Shown: piece by piece, positions 1-13,900 of the stretch
Numbering within the stretch: the first letter of the stretch is position 1
Layout of the letters: every line of letters begins with the position of its first letter
Assembly (NCBI GenBank): GCA_013398615.1
Contig: VZSR01000479.1
Location: 3,236,740 to 3,300,739 of the forward strand
DNA length: 64,000 bases
Direction of reading: 5' to 3'
Source: Brachypodius melanocephalos
Taxonomy: Eukaryota; Chordata; Aves; Passeriformes; Pycnonotidae
Notes under the pieces: model-generated
Told to the model about the DNA's origin: nothing
Databases searched by the model: none
The model's input: the letters and a program-made list of their open reading frames with translations, nothing else
Translations under genes and position numbers: made by a program

Positions 1-1716
1 CCTGAGGTTATAAAGTAACTAGAAAAGTATAAGTAAAATTTATTTTCCAGCAATTGATATTGATCTAAACTAATGTATTTTCATACATTGCATCTATGGC
101 CTTACATACATTGTATTACAGGCTTTGGAAGAACGTGAGTTGTAAATATCTTCAATGTTTTTTAAAGATTCCTTGATTCAGTGGATAATATTGAGTAGAA
201 AAATTAATTTCTTGACACAGTTTATTTTTCTAATTATGTTCATTCTTGGAACCTCTTAAATTATTATTTACTGTGTTCCAATTTTATGTAATCAATTCCA
301 CTGAGTGCTTAGAAAGATTTTGGTTAAATCTGACTAAATGCTTGCAACTAACACTAAAATTGTGACAAAGTATTTGGATTTTGGTTGGTGTTTTTTTAAA
401 GCCTCACCTGAGGAGAGGAGAAACACGTTTTTCTCTTAGCACCATATGTAAGTCTATACCTAAAAGCCATCATGGCCTTAAGTATAAAAAGAATACATAT
501 CAAAATAATTTAGAGAAGCTGTTTCCAGGTTGTAAAATATTAAAGAGATTTAGGGAAGCTCCAGGATCCTGTAGCAGCTGATGGTGTTTTAATGTGACAG
601 AACAAGAGTGAAACAACGTAATACCACTGGAAGTGCACACGCTATACCAGACCTATATAATCATCCTAAAAGCAATCCAGTTCTCCTTTTTACAACCCCC
701 TTTATTCCATTCCTTTGCTGCAGATGGCATTGATCTGTTATTTATCATACAGTCCCTTAAAGGAAAACAACCACTGAAAATTGGTGGTGGCCACTACTTT
801 AAACTGTGTGACTGCTCTGTGAAACACTGACTCACGTGTTCCAGTAGAGTCATAAAATGAAATCCGAAATTTGAGGTCCAAGGATACTGAGCTACACCTG
901 GAAAATGCCATTGTGGCAGATGAATTGTAATTAGAAGTTTAAACTCTGAGCTAATTTTGTATAAGTAAGTAATTTTTTTTCTAGTAAAACTTTTTACTTT
1001 AGCACCTTAATGTAATTCTTATAAACATGAACAGTATGAACCAGGAAGGTAGAACTATTTGTACTTTGTTGATAAAATATGCTCCTGTGTATAAAAACAG
1101 TGGAAGCTGTCACGTGGCAAATGCTGCCATCTGTCTCCTTAGCACCTGGCTAATGATCCATGACAGAAATCTCTGAGCTGAGTGATAACTGTGCAGTGAT
1201 ATAATTGGGCATTGTGGCACAGATTTTACACCAAGGGCTTCAGTCATGTTTTTTAGCCGCTTTGCTGTTGAAGACTAACACTGAAAGGGCTTTTCTGTCC
1301 AAATAAATTTGTCTGCGAGACAGAAACAATTTACAAAGCTCTAAATGTGTTGTTTGCCCTGTTATTTGTAAGCTCTAACTGTGGAATATTCAACATAAAT
1401 AACATTCTGGAAAGTATCATTAGGAATGTGTCTGATTTAAACCTGCCTAAAAAACTCCATGATCCATAGAAAGGGGTTTTCTCCACACTATTCTGTCAGG
1501 CAATAAAAGATAACCAGATATGACTTATCATGATTCCAAGATGCCTCTGATACCATGTTTGCTTAGCTTTCTACCTAAGTTCTTGTTGCCTCTCAGAAGC
1601 TAACAAAGTTTGTAATTAAGCAGTTAATTTCAGAAGAGAAGACTCTGCCAGAGGATATGACTCTGGTAGAATAGCCTTCAGTGCATGAACATTCTTGTTG
1701 ATCAAATGATTTTTTT
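1..1716. other. AT-rich intergenic or intronic DNA, no gene seen
   Basis: Only short chance frames of 65-66 codons or less occur here, with AT-rich composition and no convincing splice sites flanking a coding-like stretch. I see no repeat family I can recognise. Confidence 0.6.
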
Positions 1717-1800
1717 GAAAAAGAAAAAAAAGAAAAGAAAGTAAAAGAAAAGAAAAAAAACCCCAAAAACAAAAACAAACAAACAACAACAACAACCAAA
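1717..1800 (+). repeat. A-rich simple repeat, (GAAAA)n grading into (CAAA)n and (CAA)n
   Basis: The stretch begins with runs of A broken by single G residues and changes near 1760 to C-interrupted A runs with period 6, then 4, then 3. It makes the overlapping minus-strand frames between 1593 and 1992 phenylalanine- and leucine-rich, so those frames are artefacts. It could be a degraded retroposon tail, but no element is recognisable upstream. Confidence 0.85.
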
Positions 1801-4800
1801 GAAGCCACACCTAGAACAAAAAAGTGCCCTCAAGTCCAAACACAGACTTGTCTGTGTTTTTCTAGAATTTAACAGCATAAACAATATTTTCCAGCAGACT
1901 GTGAAATAGGCCCTTTTTAATGATAATCCTGTGACAATCCAGCATCTCATCAGAGACAGCACTGCCAAGCTGCTTGTTGTTGAAGACAGCATTTACAAGG
2001 GGCACATTTAAATATGCCAAGAGACAAGCCTGACCCTCACAGCCACAATGATTATGTGTTCTCCTGTGATAACACTGACAAGTGATTGAGTAACAGAGGC
2101 CAGAAGAGAGAATCAATTCTGTGTTAATGAGCATGCAAGGCTATCAGGGGAGCAAGTAGCACACAATTGGTTAGGTTAAAGACAATATTAATCTACTCAC
2201 AGTGGAAGGAAAGAGTGATGCTGACCCTGTGAAGTGCACTGTGCAAGTTAATTTCTTTATGTACGTGTTCTTGTTTCCTATGTCTTAACCAATTTTGTCC
2301 TTGAAAGTTATGGTGTCCCTGAGATATTCGTTAATAATATTTGTCTTCCACACTTAGCATGGTGGAGCTCCTGCAGTCCCACAGCATCATCTTTTACTGC
2401 GTGGACCAGTATGGATGGACGAGGGATATTACTGTCAAGTTAGTTCATAAGTTAATAGCTTGGTTGAGAAACATCCCCTTCCAATATTAAGAAGAGATGA
2501 AGCCTCTTTGACCAGCTTCATTTGGACTGCAGCTATCTTGAACATCACTCTTTCCTTAGAGAGTGTGAAGGAGATCTAAATGTTGTAGATTGACATTCAG
2601 AAGTTGTGGGATAATTGAGCTTTTTGCTTGCTTTGTTGTAAAATACCTCAGAGTGCATTAATCCTGTTTGTGATCCCAGTTTGTACACTTGTATTAATCT
2701 CAGGAGTGGTTATATTATTCCATCATGACCACCCAGAGGTATAAACAGTGCAGGTCCCTCTGGGTGAGGAGCAGGCTGTGGATCAGGCACATAGAGGGAG
2801 TAGAGAACGGGGCTCTCTGCACAGGATTGTGTCTCTTGATGTCTTCCGATGCTGTTCTCATGTCTCCAGCAGAAAATGGGAGACTACAAAGAAGCATTGA
2901 GTGCATAAGTAACAGTTCTTGTTTAATTTGCTGTGCCAATCCCAACTCCAAACCTGGCCTGCATGTTTTTCTTTGGCAGCGTTCTGTTTCTAAAAATAAT
3001 CACAGCACCTGTCTCTGAGCTGTTGGCAGGGCTCTCACACAGTTCACCTGCTTGAGTGACTCATGGTTTCCTTGTAAGGTGAGAAATAACCCTGCTCTCA
3101 CTAACCATTAATTAGATCATCTTTTATCTGTGATGAACTCTCATCACCTTGACTGAAGGGACAATGTCTTGATTTAGGATCCAGAAACAGCCTTACAGAT
3201 TTGTGTGTAATCTGGTGCTGTGCACATAACTCAAAAGTGCAGTCTGTGAATGCCAAGCAACCAACTGTTATTATCTCTCATAAACTGGCATAATTTGTCT
3301 TGCAAACATACCCCATTGTCTTTTAAATACACATTCATACTAACAAAATTGCAATTATCACTGACTGTTTCCCTGGCTTGTAGCTTCAAACATGACTTTA
3401 GGATGTGGTCTTGTACAAAAAGGTCATGATGTTTCAGAGAGTGCAAAGATAACTTGACCATAATTCACTTTTCTCCACACGTTCTTTTCTCCCTTGCTAT
3501 CAGTCCAGTTATTTTCAGCTGTTAAGAAAAAATATGCGTTTAAAAGTTGTTTCAGCTGCTTGATTTCTTTGTTTTGTTTTTCCAAAACTTCTAGATGTGT
3601 GGAACTATAGGGGAGACAACTTGTGAGTTGCTAAGATCATTACAGAAGTTTAGAGAATTCTAGAAGAATTCATTTACTTGGCAATGTTTAGCTCAGTGTT
3701 TCAATCACAGAATGGGAGACCTGACTGTATTTTACCACTCCACCACCACTCTGCAGTGGAATGGTCAATAATCACCCCTGGTGTGTATGAAGAGCAGAAG
3801 AGGTTCTCTGCCTGTGTTTTTCAGAGTCACCAGTGCTTATATAATATGCTATTTAAAAAGAGCTATAAAGACAGAGAAACAATGAGGACAAAAATCCTGT
3901 TTAAATAAAGAACATGAATGGCACAAAGGGAAATCTCAGATGTTCTTCATCTGCAGTTTGAGGTCAGTTAGCATGAAATGCATTCTTCTCCCTACTGCTT
4001 CCTTTTCTGCGCTTTCACTTAGGTCAATCAACAGTTGAGACACAATTCTCACAATCTTCGGGCAAATATCACCTGGACCTCTCCAACATTATGCAGTTTA
4101 TCATAAATGTTACCCTGGAGGCTTATTTAATCCTTTACAGCTGAGAAAACCAAGACCCTGTGGACCAAATATAATAAATTCAGTGTTACAGCTTTTCCTC
4201 TACTGAGTCAGAAACCTTCCCTCTATGCTGCTGATGTAGGTGTTTTCTAAATTTAACTAGGGGGGTTTGAATAACTGAATAAGTCCATCTAAAAATATCT
4301 CCTGGTCCTAGTTTCTAGTCTACTACTTAGTAGATCTATATATAAATTAATTTCACTATTTTGAGGGAGCAAAAAGATTTAAGGAAATGGAGCAACTGGA
4401 AAACAGGACATGGGACAACAAGTAATGGGGAGAAAAGAGCTCTAGAAATTAACTTAAAATAACTTTTAAGTTATTGTGCTGTAATTATTGGTTAGTACAT
4501 TACCCTCAGCCATTGTTCTTTAAAGAAATAGGAAAAACCTGTTTAATGTTTGCATGGATGTAGCAGTCTTAGTGCAGTCCCTAGTGTTGACTGTTGTACT
4601 GTGTGAATTGGTTTTGAAGTGGATTATGGTGCTTTGAGACCTCCAGTATATGGATAGTATCCAAGGTCATTTGCTGTAATGTAACAGTATTTACCAGACT
4701 ACATTTCATCACTTTGGCTGAAACAGAAGAAAATAGTTATTTCATGCTTTGGAAATCTATCTTTTAAATTTAAAGTTAATTAATTGTAATAATTTATATC

Positions 4801-6794
4801 ATAATAATTTATATCTCATAATATATCAAAGAATAGGATGAGTTAATGGAGCAAGTGACATTATGATGTCTGTGTTCTCATAATATCTTCACATCAACAA
4901 AATAATACTGTGGCTAGTTGGAAGAGGAAGAGTTGACATTCAGGTAAACCACACAGTTGGTTTAACAGTTTGAAAATTGCCTTCTAGGAGGGAAAATGTA
5001 GAAATGCAAATAACACAAACCTCACCAAGAAAATTGCCTTCTGTTGGCTGCTAAGAGCCAGCTCAGGTACATCCCCCCATTTCCTCTCTCTTGTTCACCT
5101 AAGTGTCAGGGATTCCATCCCATGATGGTTGCACTTATCCCAGCCTCTCAAAATCTGGATTCCATGGTTAATGCATCTTGAGGTAGCAGTAGAAGGGGTC
5201 TCTCTCTCCAGCTGAGAAGGTTCAGTATCTCTGCACACTCTGAATGGCAGCAAGCTTTGTATTTCTGTCATGGGCAAAGACGGTGGGTTGGAGGTCAGAT
5301 ATACTTTCAATAATGTCTTCATCATGGTTTTGTTCACAGGAACCAAAGATGATTGAATTTAACCCTAAATAAAGAAAATCTATATATTAGGCACCATAAC
5401 ATTATTATTTAAAAGATTCAATGCAGAAACAACAAGTAGTTGCAGGCATCTAAGCACCTTAAATTGCATGTCTTATATTACAGAGCTTTTTTCAAACATA
5501 AAAATTTAAAAACTTTAGTCAAATTACTGCTGAAAGATAATTTCTATAGAGTTCATTCATCATTTAAAATAATTTTAAACAAAGCATATTTTCAACATCA
5601 AATTTTTCAAAAACTCCTATTAAACTACGTTCAACTTTAATTTTTCTCCCCTTTCTTTGGCTTATACAAGAGTTATGCTTTTAAGTACCTGGCAATAATC
5701 CTGATATTCATATTCTTACTCTTTCAATTTGTCTCTCCAGTTAATCCAATGAGTAGGAAAATCCATTATTCCTCCTTTCAAGTATTATCACTTCAGGAGA
5801 CAACCAAAACCAGAGAACTTCAAATACTTCTATAGCCTCAATCTGTGACAGAATTATATTCCCTGGATATCCAAATCTTTGTTCCTATTTCCCATATTAT
5901 GTGCCAAAAGGCATGCTGTGCCTCTGCCTTAATTATTATGTTTACAGCTAAGAAGTTAATGGAGGTGTATTTTGGCAATTAATGTGCCATAAAACTGGGG
6001 GGGTTGGGGGTGTCTGTTTCCAAACTATTAGACAGGAGATTTGAAGTTGCAAAAAGTATATTAATTAAGAATAGAGCTGACTGAAATGCCTAACATGTAG
6101 TAAAAATCCTTTTTTTTGCACAAGCGAATTCAATTCTGATTTGAAAAAAAATAATGAAAAAAACAAAAAGTTTCATTGAAGGTTTTCCATAGTAAAAGAC
6201 CTTTGGTACCTTCCAAGAAAAATGTGCTGCCTGCAGATGGTGGCTAGAACTGAAGGGCCTTCAGCCAGTTTTATTAGGACCTATAATAATAGCTATGTTG
6301 GGACTAACCAGCCTTTGATATCTATTTGTTGTGTGTAGTCAAAGGCATTCATTTTGCATCTCTGTTTTCTACTCCTGCCTTGTTCCATGGAAATTTTAGC
6401 TGAATTAAAGGTACTCCCGTGGTGCATTTTAGATTAATCACTGTTTTCAGATGTTTTGTAACTCTCTCAACAAAAATAATGTTGCATGCAGAACATTGTA
6501 TTTTTGTTGGAGTGCATCTGTAAGAGACATATGCAGAAAATGGGTGAGATAATTATTCAGCTCTAATTGGCAGCAGTTAATTCCTAGCTGAAACACTGAG
6601 GTTTTACTTTCCATCCAAAGTTTTAAAAAGCAATTAGATTTACAATAAAACAAATTAAAGGTGGAAGACAGATTCTATGAAGAAATTAGAGTTCACTTTT
6701 CCTCTAAGAATGATCAGAGTCCCTGCTATTACAAGCCCACTACCATTTGATATCACTAGGTAGCTTTAAAAAGGGGGAGGGTGACAGTGATTCA
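1801..6794. other. Gene-free AT-rich stretch
   Basis: No frame here is longer than 97 codons or looks coding. A small direct repeat of period 15 (AATAATTTATATC twice) lies at 4788-4815. Short G runs occur near 4261 and 6000. I see nothing else to annotate. Confidence 0.6.
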
Positions 6795-6816
6795 GTGGTT
6801 CACTAAAGTGAACCAC
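6795..6816. repeat. Near-palindromic hairpin, 10-bp stem
   Basis: GTGGTTCACT at 6795-6804 is followed by AA and then by its exact reverse complement at 6807-6816. A second hairpin lies just downstream: CAATTGTCC at 6870-6878 pairs with 6887-6895 across 8 bases. Both sit within 150 bp of the long A tract at 6940. Confidence 0.75.
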
Positions 6817-6935
6817 CAGGATGTTTATTCTGCTCATGAATAACCATAGAAAACTATCTGGGTGTTGATCAATTGTCCTCTGAAATGGACAATTGCATCA
6901 GAGTAAATTCCTAAAATGGTGAACTTCATCATTTC

Positions 6936-6939
<4 letters not shown>

Positions 6940-6987
<48 letters not shown>
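6940..6987 (+). repeat. Homopolymer of 48 A residues
   Basis: An uninterrupted run of 48 A. It is the longest homopolymer in the window and is followed directly by unique, more GC-rich sequence. It creates the phenylalanine run in the minus-strand frame 6938-7138, which is therefore spurious. A retroposition tail is possible, but I found neither a recognisable retrocopy upstream nor a flanking target-site duplication. Confidence 0.95.
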
Positions 6988-6990
<3 letters not shown>

Positions 6991-9900
6991 GTCCTGCCCT
7001 TGGAAACCAGGCAAAAAAGGAGAAAAATTTTAAAAAAATCTTTGCACTTGAGTGCCTGTGAAAGAATAATGAACCCAATCTAAAAGAGATGAGAGAAAGG
7101 AGAAGGAGAGAAGTGCCAGTCATGTTCATTCTTTGCACATCAGATTTCTAAACTAATCTTTGAAGCAACACTTGCTTTTATTCTTTCTGACTTAAGCTAA
7201 TGGCATGAAAATAGCTTCAGAATATACAATTTCTTTTCCAATTTCACATAGTCACAGATCCTTTATTAAATGGCCATGACCTTCAATGCTCCAGTAAATA
7301 TTTTTTTTTTAAATTTGCCTTACAGCAGATACTTAGTGTGGTATCACTCACCACTACATACAGACTGATAATTAGGTCTTAATTAGTTAATAGAAGAATA
7401 TGCAGAATGGTGTTCATTTGAATTAAGATGCTGACCTTTTTCAGCCTGCCTGGAAGGGCAGTTTTCATTGTCTGTAACTTGTCACCCAAATGCAGTTCTT
7501 ATTTGGAAAAGTAGATCAAAAGCAGAGATTCAAATGGCGGTGGTTTGTTGGGAGGGTTTGTTTGGAAATAATCATCATTTGGTGGAGGTGAGGGTTTTCT
7601 TTCCCCAGTATTCCAGTGAGTGGGATTGTCCCAGTTGAGTGACCACGTACCCCAGGCTCTTACAGCTCTGGGCTGGCAAACAGGGGCTTCTCAGCTGGCC
7701 TTCTCTGAAACTCAGACCCTTCTCTTCTGTTGGTTTTAGATGAGATTTGAAACTTTTTCCCCAAACAAACCCTTACTCTTTTTATTCAGAGGTGATGTTC
7801 TGATCAGTAATCCAGTGACAGTGAAGACAATCCCAGTGCTTGCTCTGGCACAGGCAGTGCTGCCAGCAGAGCCAGAGGCAGTGCAAATGGGCTGGAACAG
7901 GTGGATCTGCCTGTTCAAAATTCAGCAGCAGGGAGCACTTCAAAAGTTGAGTGCCAGAGGAACATAAGTCAAAAAGTTCTGAACTTCTGGCATATGCCAA
8001 GAATTTCTTTAACCAACCCCAAGCAAGGCACAGAGAATGGCTCTTCATGAGGCTGGAAGAATTATCCTTGGGGAAGAGGGCTGCTTCTTCATGGTCTTCG
8101 TTACAACATGCAGTTTTTCTAATTTTACCATATGTTTAGCATAAATCATTGTGCTTTGTTGATATTTCTCTATTGTGCCACACGCACCTGAAAATCAAAA
8201 AACTAATCCTTTCCAGAGGCCTGACCCTAACCCTAACTGTTTCCTTCAGAATATTGTCTTAGGAGTTATATCAAATGTATCAAGTCTCTTTTATTTTCAT
8301 GTTCTGAAATGAAAGCTTAATTTCAATATTCTGATTGCAAGTATATAGTAAACACTGAAACCTCATTTTCCAGCAGCATTTTGATCAGCCTCTAGAGGGA
8401 TATCTGTTTCAGGAATTAGACTGACTTAACTGCTTTAGTAAAACTTTGTTTATATCTCCTAAATAGGTAATGGTCATTCAAATCACTCACAGAAGTATTT
8501 TGTATGTAGCAATAGCATGGAGTGCAGACAGACCCATTTAGCCAACTGTAAAATGAAAATGCATTTGTTTGTTTTTTTAATAAGTAAACAATTTCTGGGT
8601 TTAGGACCACAGAGTTTGTGCTGATGTTATTTAATTAAGTAATCTTTTTTTTTTTTTTTTAATTAGTAGATACTTCTTGCTTAGCTACACTGGAGAAAAA
8701 ATAGGAAATGTGGAAGATCTGTGCAAAATAATTGCAAAGAAAGTGCAGATGCTTCAAGCTGTTCATGAGCTGGTTTTTAGTGCACTTTGAGATGCTGTAT
8801 GAATAATAGGATTGGTTGAGGCCCCAGTCTTGAGACAACAGCAGAGTCCATGCTGTGTTTATTGCCACATTACAGTAATCAAAGCACAATTACACAGGCT
8901 GAGAGGAGCAGAGGATCCCAATGTTTACTGAATGGAGCCAAATGCTGGGAGCACAATAAAGGGATTGCCAGAAATGGCTGGGAGGTGAGCAAATGGGTAT
9001 CAGCACCAGACATGCATGCAAGGATCTAGAACCTTGTCAGCCTTCTCACTCTTAAGCTGTCTATTAAGGCAATTAAATATTTCTATAAGAGTGAAGAATT
9101 GGAAGGAAAGCAAGGGATCACTTTAATTTCCCTTGTGAACCAAATTGCCCAGCTAAAAATAACTGCCTTTCAGATATCTTCCATCTGAGAAGAAACTAAG
9201 GACTGATAAAGTTTCTGAATAATGCTGTCTATGGTGAAATCTCTATTTCTTTCTGTTGTGCCAAGACACAAATGTTCTGTATTGCAATTGGTTTCATTAA
9301 AAAAAAAAAAAAAGCAGTGCCCAAATACTCTTCCCTGAACACAGAAGCAATTTAAAAATAGCTTATACCTTGTTACAAGTTAGAAAATATCACGTAATAC
9401 TTCCCTATTATTGCCAAAAATATTAAATGACAATTAAAAAAAAAAAAAAAGGCATGCAAGCCCATTCTGTAGGGCTGTTTTTCCTTGATAAGCAAACAGG
9501 ATTTTACTGTAAGTTTCTGAATGCCTAATCCTTCCTATTATTCATTATACTTTCTGTGCTTGGGATAAAAAAGGAGAAGTGAATCCTATTTGTATTCACA
9601 ACACAAATTGCAGTGCATAATTAGTAAAGTTCAGTAATGTTGATTATCTTAAATAGCTGCAATGGAACAGAGCTTGTAGTCATCTAAATCTCTGATGTCA
9701 AATTCTGGGGTTGTTTTTCACATTTTTCCAGGCAAAGTGGTTGTATGTAACCTATTCAAACTGGGGAACCTTCTCAGCAGACACTTGGATGAGAAGTTAT
9801 GCAGCACAAGGACTTCATTTCAACAATATCAGAACATAAATACCTCTTTTACTCTGTCTTGGATTTATCCAGTTCCTCAGAAAATAAAAGGTTTTTGCAG

Positions 9901-10570
9901 AAAGGAGCAGGGACATAATTTCTTGGGACACACTGGATGGCAGGGTCCATTTTCCTTGCTCTTATTGGTTCAAGAAAAGGATGAAACAGCAGAGAAAAGG
10001 AAGGCAAAAAATATACAACAAAAAATCAATTTCTTGACCTGGGATTGTTTTTTATTTGTTAAGGATTTTCAGCTTGGAAAACATTTATTTAATTATGATT
10101 TCTGGATTGGTTTGTAGTCTTGACTTCTATTAAAGGACTTTCCCATTCTAGCAGGTTTTTTGGCTGCTCTTTTGTTCTGTCACCCTCATTGGTTTGTCCC
10201 TTCCAGCCCTCTCTAGAGTGCCTTGTTTGGGTCCAGGATGCACACAGACGCTCTCTAGATGAGCAGAATCAGGAAATGTTCAACAAACAGCAGAACTGCT
10301 GCAGTGTTTGAGTCAATGATAGCAAACCCAACAGCTCCTTGGTGAGGCAGGGAGAGCTCACAGCACCAAAAAAGAGAGGAGTGAGTTTGGTCATGGAGGA
10401 CATGCCTCCCTCCACATTTTGAGGGGAATGTCTGACATTTCATCATCTCAACTTGGGTGCATCTCACCCTTCTGTACACCCCTGCACAGGCATAGGGATG
10501 TCATCAGCAGATTCTCAGATTTGTTTGTTTCTATGAGTGTGTCTCACCAAGATCTGGCAGAGGAATGCAG
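6988..10570. other. Gene-free stretch with short homopolymers
   Basis: Holds T16 at 8645-8660, A16 at 9299-9314, A15 at 9436-9450, and two copies of the telomere-type hexamer CCCTAA at 8225-8236. The longest frame, 140 codons on + at 9695-10117, has no domain I recognise and no coding-like composition. I treat it as chance. Confidence 0.6.
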
Positions 10571-10903
10571 TGTCACCCTGATTTTGCATGTCTTAAACTT
10601 GCATTCTGATATTAAAGCTAAAGCCTTCTGATGTTTTGGAACTCTGAGCTGAATTCCCAAGCCTTTTCATGTAAATAAGGAAATGTTTGCATTCTTTTGG
10701 TCTGAGAGGAGCATTTGAGTGATTGGGATGGTCACCAATCCAAATGATGAGGTAACAAGCTTTTGGCCAATAATTGGCCACTTATGTACAGTGTATATAA
10801 ATAGAGTAAAAATTTGAATAAAGAGAATTCTTGCATGCTGACCCCAAACCTGTTCTGCCTCGTCCTTTCCAAATTCCATGTATGCTGCACCCATAGTGCA
10901 ACA
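10571..10903 (+). mobile_element. Solo LTR of an avian endogenous retrovirus, copy A
   Basis: This 333-bp segment starts with TGTCACCCTG and ends with GTGCAACA, so it has the TG...CA ends of an LTR. A TATA box (TATATAAA) lies at about 10793-10801, and a polyadenylation signal AATAAA at 10817-10822 is followed by an R/U5-like stretch. The same sequence recurs in inverted orientation at 53765-54097, with roughly 85% identity by eye, and that copy defines the boundaries. The flanks ATGCAG (10565-10570) and TAGCAG (10904-10909) agree at four of six positions, so the target-site duplication is at best imperfect. No internal retroviral genes flank it, which fits a solo LTR left by recombination. 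A six-base duplication, as in copy B, suggests an alpha- or beta-retrovirus-like (ERVK-type) family; that is inference. Confidence 0.85.
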
Positions 10904-13900
10904 TAGCAGGATGTTTCACATGTGATTTTATGGAGCTTTATTTTAATTATGGCCCATAAAAACTCTTCCTTTGTAATGTTACTGGGATTCATTTCAAAAG
11001 GAGGTGACGACGGATGAAAGGGTGGGCTAATTTCTGTTGACTGGAATATTTTTCCAGTCTTGAAAAACAGATATTAGGCCAAATTGTGCTTTCTATTACA
11101 ATAGCATATTTGTTTTCAGTTTTTATTACCTTATTACTGACATGTTACACATCTCTCAGTAGTAGCTCTACCGGTGGAAAGATTAATACGAGGGGCATCA
11201 TGAAAGGGCAGGACACGTCCTTCACAGATGTCATAAATACATTTCTAATGAAGCTTCCATTCTTTCTGGGCACAAAACATTGTTTGAGTGGGGTGGAAGG
11301 AGAAATTGGTAACATTTGTGGTTTTATTCCTTAAAGCATCTGCTCAGCCCTCTGTGAGCAGTGCATTCAGCTGGAGAGTCAGGCATTTCACAGTGATTGA
11401 TTGCTTTTGCAAGTCTTGAGCCAAATCAAACCAGGCAGTTATGCATTGACAACACATTAGTCAGGGAAAGCTTGAACTTTTATTGTGTAAATTTCAAACA
11501 AAGCAAATAAATCTGCTGCTGGTTTCATGCTAATAAAAATAATCTGCACCGTGGAATGTCTGCATTTTGAATTTTTGTGATTTGGTTTTCTTTTTAAGGT
11601 ATCTAGCTAATGGTTTTGGTAATTTGTGCCAAAAAAAGTAACTTTTTTTCCTAAATTTTTGAAATCATGAAGCAATAGCTACTATGTGGTATGTGCTTTG
11701 AAATTTTAGTATATCATTTTCTGTACTACAGAGCACTCTAATTTTGTTTATAGCATTTGATTATCATGTCAATTTACATCCAGGGTAGAATAAATTGGCT
11801 GGGTATCAAGCAATAAATTTTGATAGGTTCACCATCTGCATCATTTGGTATAGCATTCAGTGATTTTTGTCCTGCTGTGGCAAACAAGTTATCACTCTTT
11901 GGGCACTGCTGATCTTCAGTTCTGCATGGCTGACCTGACTGCATGTTGCTCAGTCCCTGGTGTCTGCTCCACACATTACAACAACCTCTCAGGAGCAGGC
12001 ATGACACGAAATTCCAAAATGGCACAGGTAAATTCTGCAAGTGCTGCCATTTCCAAACTCTTTGCTGTGCTCAGAAGTGGTAGAAAATAATGTACATCAA
12101 GAACCAGATCACCATTTAATGGTGGTGTTTAGGGCCTTGCACACACTGAAAAATGTGGAGAGATGATAACAAATTGTATAACATGATCGATAAACCCAAG
12201 AAAATGGATTGGATTTTAGTGCCTGTGTCAGATTGTCTCACACTTTAAGGCTGGGAGCAAGCACAGGGTGAGAGCTGAGCAAAAGGCATTGAAGTGTGGT
12301 CTGAAATCCCTGATGCCCTGTGAGGTGCATCAGACAATGCAGGGTTTGAGGGCAGCAGACAATACCAGCACTGTCTGGCACCAGGGATCCCAAGAATCCC
12401 CCAGTGCAGGATGTTTTCTTTGTCCTGCACCACTCCTGATCACTGCCTGGAGCCCCCCTGGGGTCCTTGCAGGGTGTTGATGCCAACAAACTGAAATAAG
12501 GGAAGAATGGGCATCTCTTGGCAATGTACATTCCAATTGTTCCTATCTCCTGCCATGGCCAGGGGTCATTTTGCAGCTTTCCTTTGTTTGCTGTCAGAGG
12601 GGGAGCACAGAGAAAAAAAATAATTCAACAGCCTGAACTGTTTATCTGTTTATCCAGATTGAAGTAACTCATTTCTTTTAGATAACCCAGCACTGCAAAG
12701 ACAAAAGCTGTGTTTGCAAGTCATACAGTTATCTACAGTGCTTTTCTTTGTTCTTAAACAGATATTGTGAATTCCAGCTGAGATACAGTGAAAGGATTAG
12801 GTTTTGATCTTGTAGCGCTGAAAGGAGTCAAGTGCAAAGAATTTCACATGATTAATGTTGTTGAATAATTTCTTCATGCTAATGGAGAATAATAATAACA
12901 TAACTCATTTTCCTAACAAAGGTTTTTGAGTGGCATAGACATATACAACATCAAAGGGATCTGCCACAGGCTGGCATTATTCACTACAATCAGTGTTATT
13001 TGTTTCAAGCAGGCACATAAAGAGGTGAGATCCAATTTTTCTTTTTCAGTTAGATGAGAAATAAACCTTTATTAATTTTTTTTTATACACAATCTGGCAT
13101 CATTATATAAAGATACAAATCCTGCCAGTGGCTTACACCTATGAGTTTACATAAGATCTAGAGCCCTTGTAGATTCTTCATGGTATAAATATATTCCACT
13201 GTCATCACAACACCTTGATTGCAAGTTCTTGATACTTAAAAAGTTGAGTGAGCCTGGTCCAAAAATCTAGCAAAGAGATTGAATATTTTGGTAGATTTTA
13301 AGCTTCTAGTCTTTCCTTTTCTCCCCTGCTTTTTCATGCACTGTCCAAGAGCAGTATTAGGCAGTAATTACTGTCATTTGCTGTGAGAGGCAGGGAAGGG
13401 GAGCAGAGGGAATGAAGCATGGACAGGGCAACAATTTGTTCTCATTATGCTGGTGGCTGCAATTCAGTTTCTGTTGCATATTCCCCTTGCTTTTGCCTTA
13501 ACTCTTTTGGCTCAGATTTGAAATAAGAATATGGGGGATGTATATTTTTTAAATTGTGGGTTTCGGATTAATGTTAATGTTTCAGATTAAGTCTTTTTAG
13601 TATGGCTACCAAAGATGATTTGGAGAATCTTATGCAAGTTGCTAAATTGTAAATTTTTAAACACTATTTATACTGTGGAAACATGTAGAAGAACCAGCTA
13701 TTCCCTTTCTGCCCACTGTGCTAGGTAAAGAAAACAAAAAAAACCTGTCTGAGATTACAAATGCTTAATAAAAATTCTTCATGAGTAGAATATTAACTTG
13801 CTTCATACATAAACTGGAATCATCTAATTGTACTAGTGAGGACATCATCATATTTTCTTAGTTAAGAGTGTATGAGAGAGACCTTGGGTGACAACTGCTT

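Noticed and set aside
8225..8236. Two CCCTAA hexamers suggesting an interstitial telomere repeat
   Set aside because: Two units are within chance expectation for AT-rich DNA of this length and are not extended by degenerate copies.
9695..10117. 140-codon plus-strand frame
   Set aside because: Composition is that of translated AT-rich DNA, with no motif, no splice context and no recognisable homologue.
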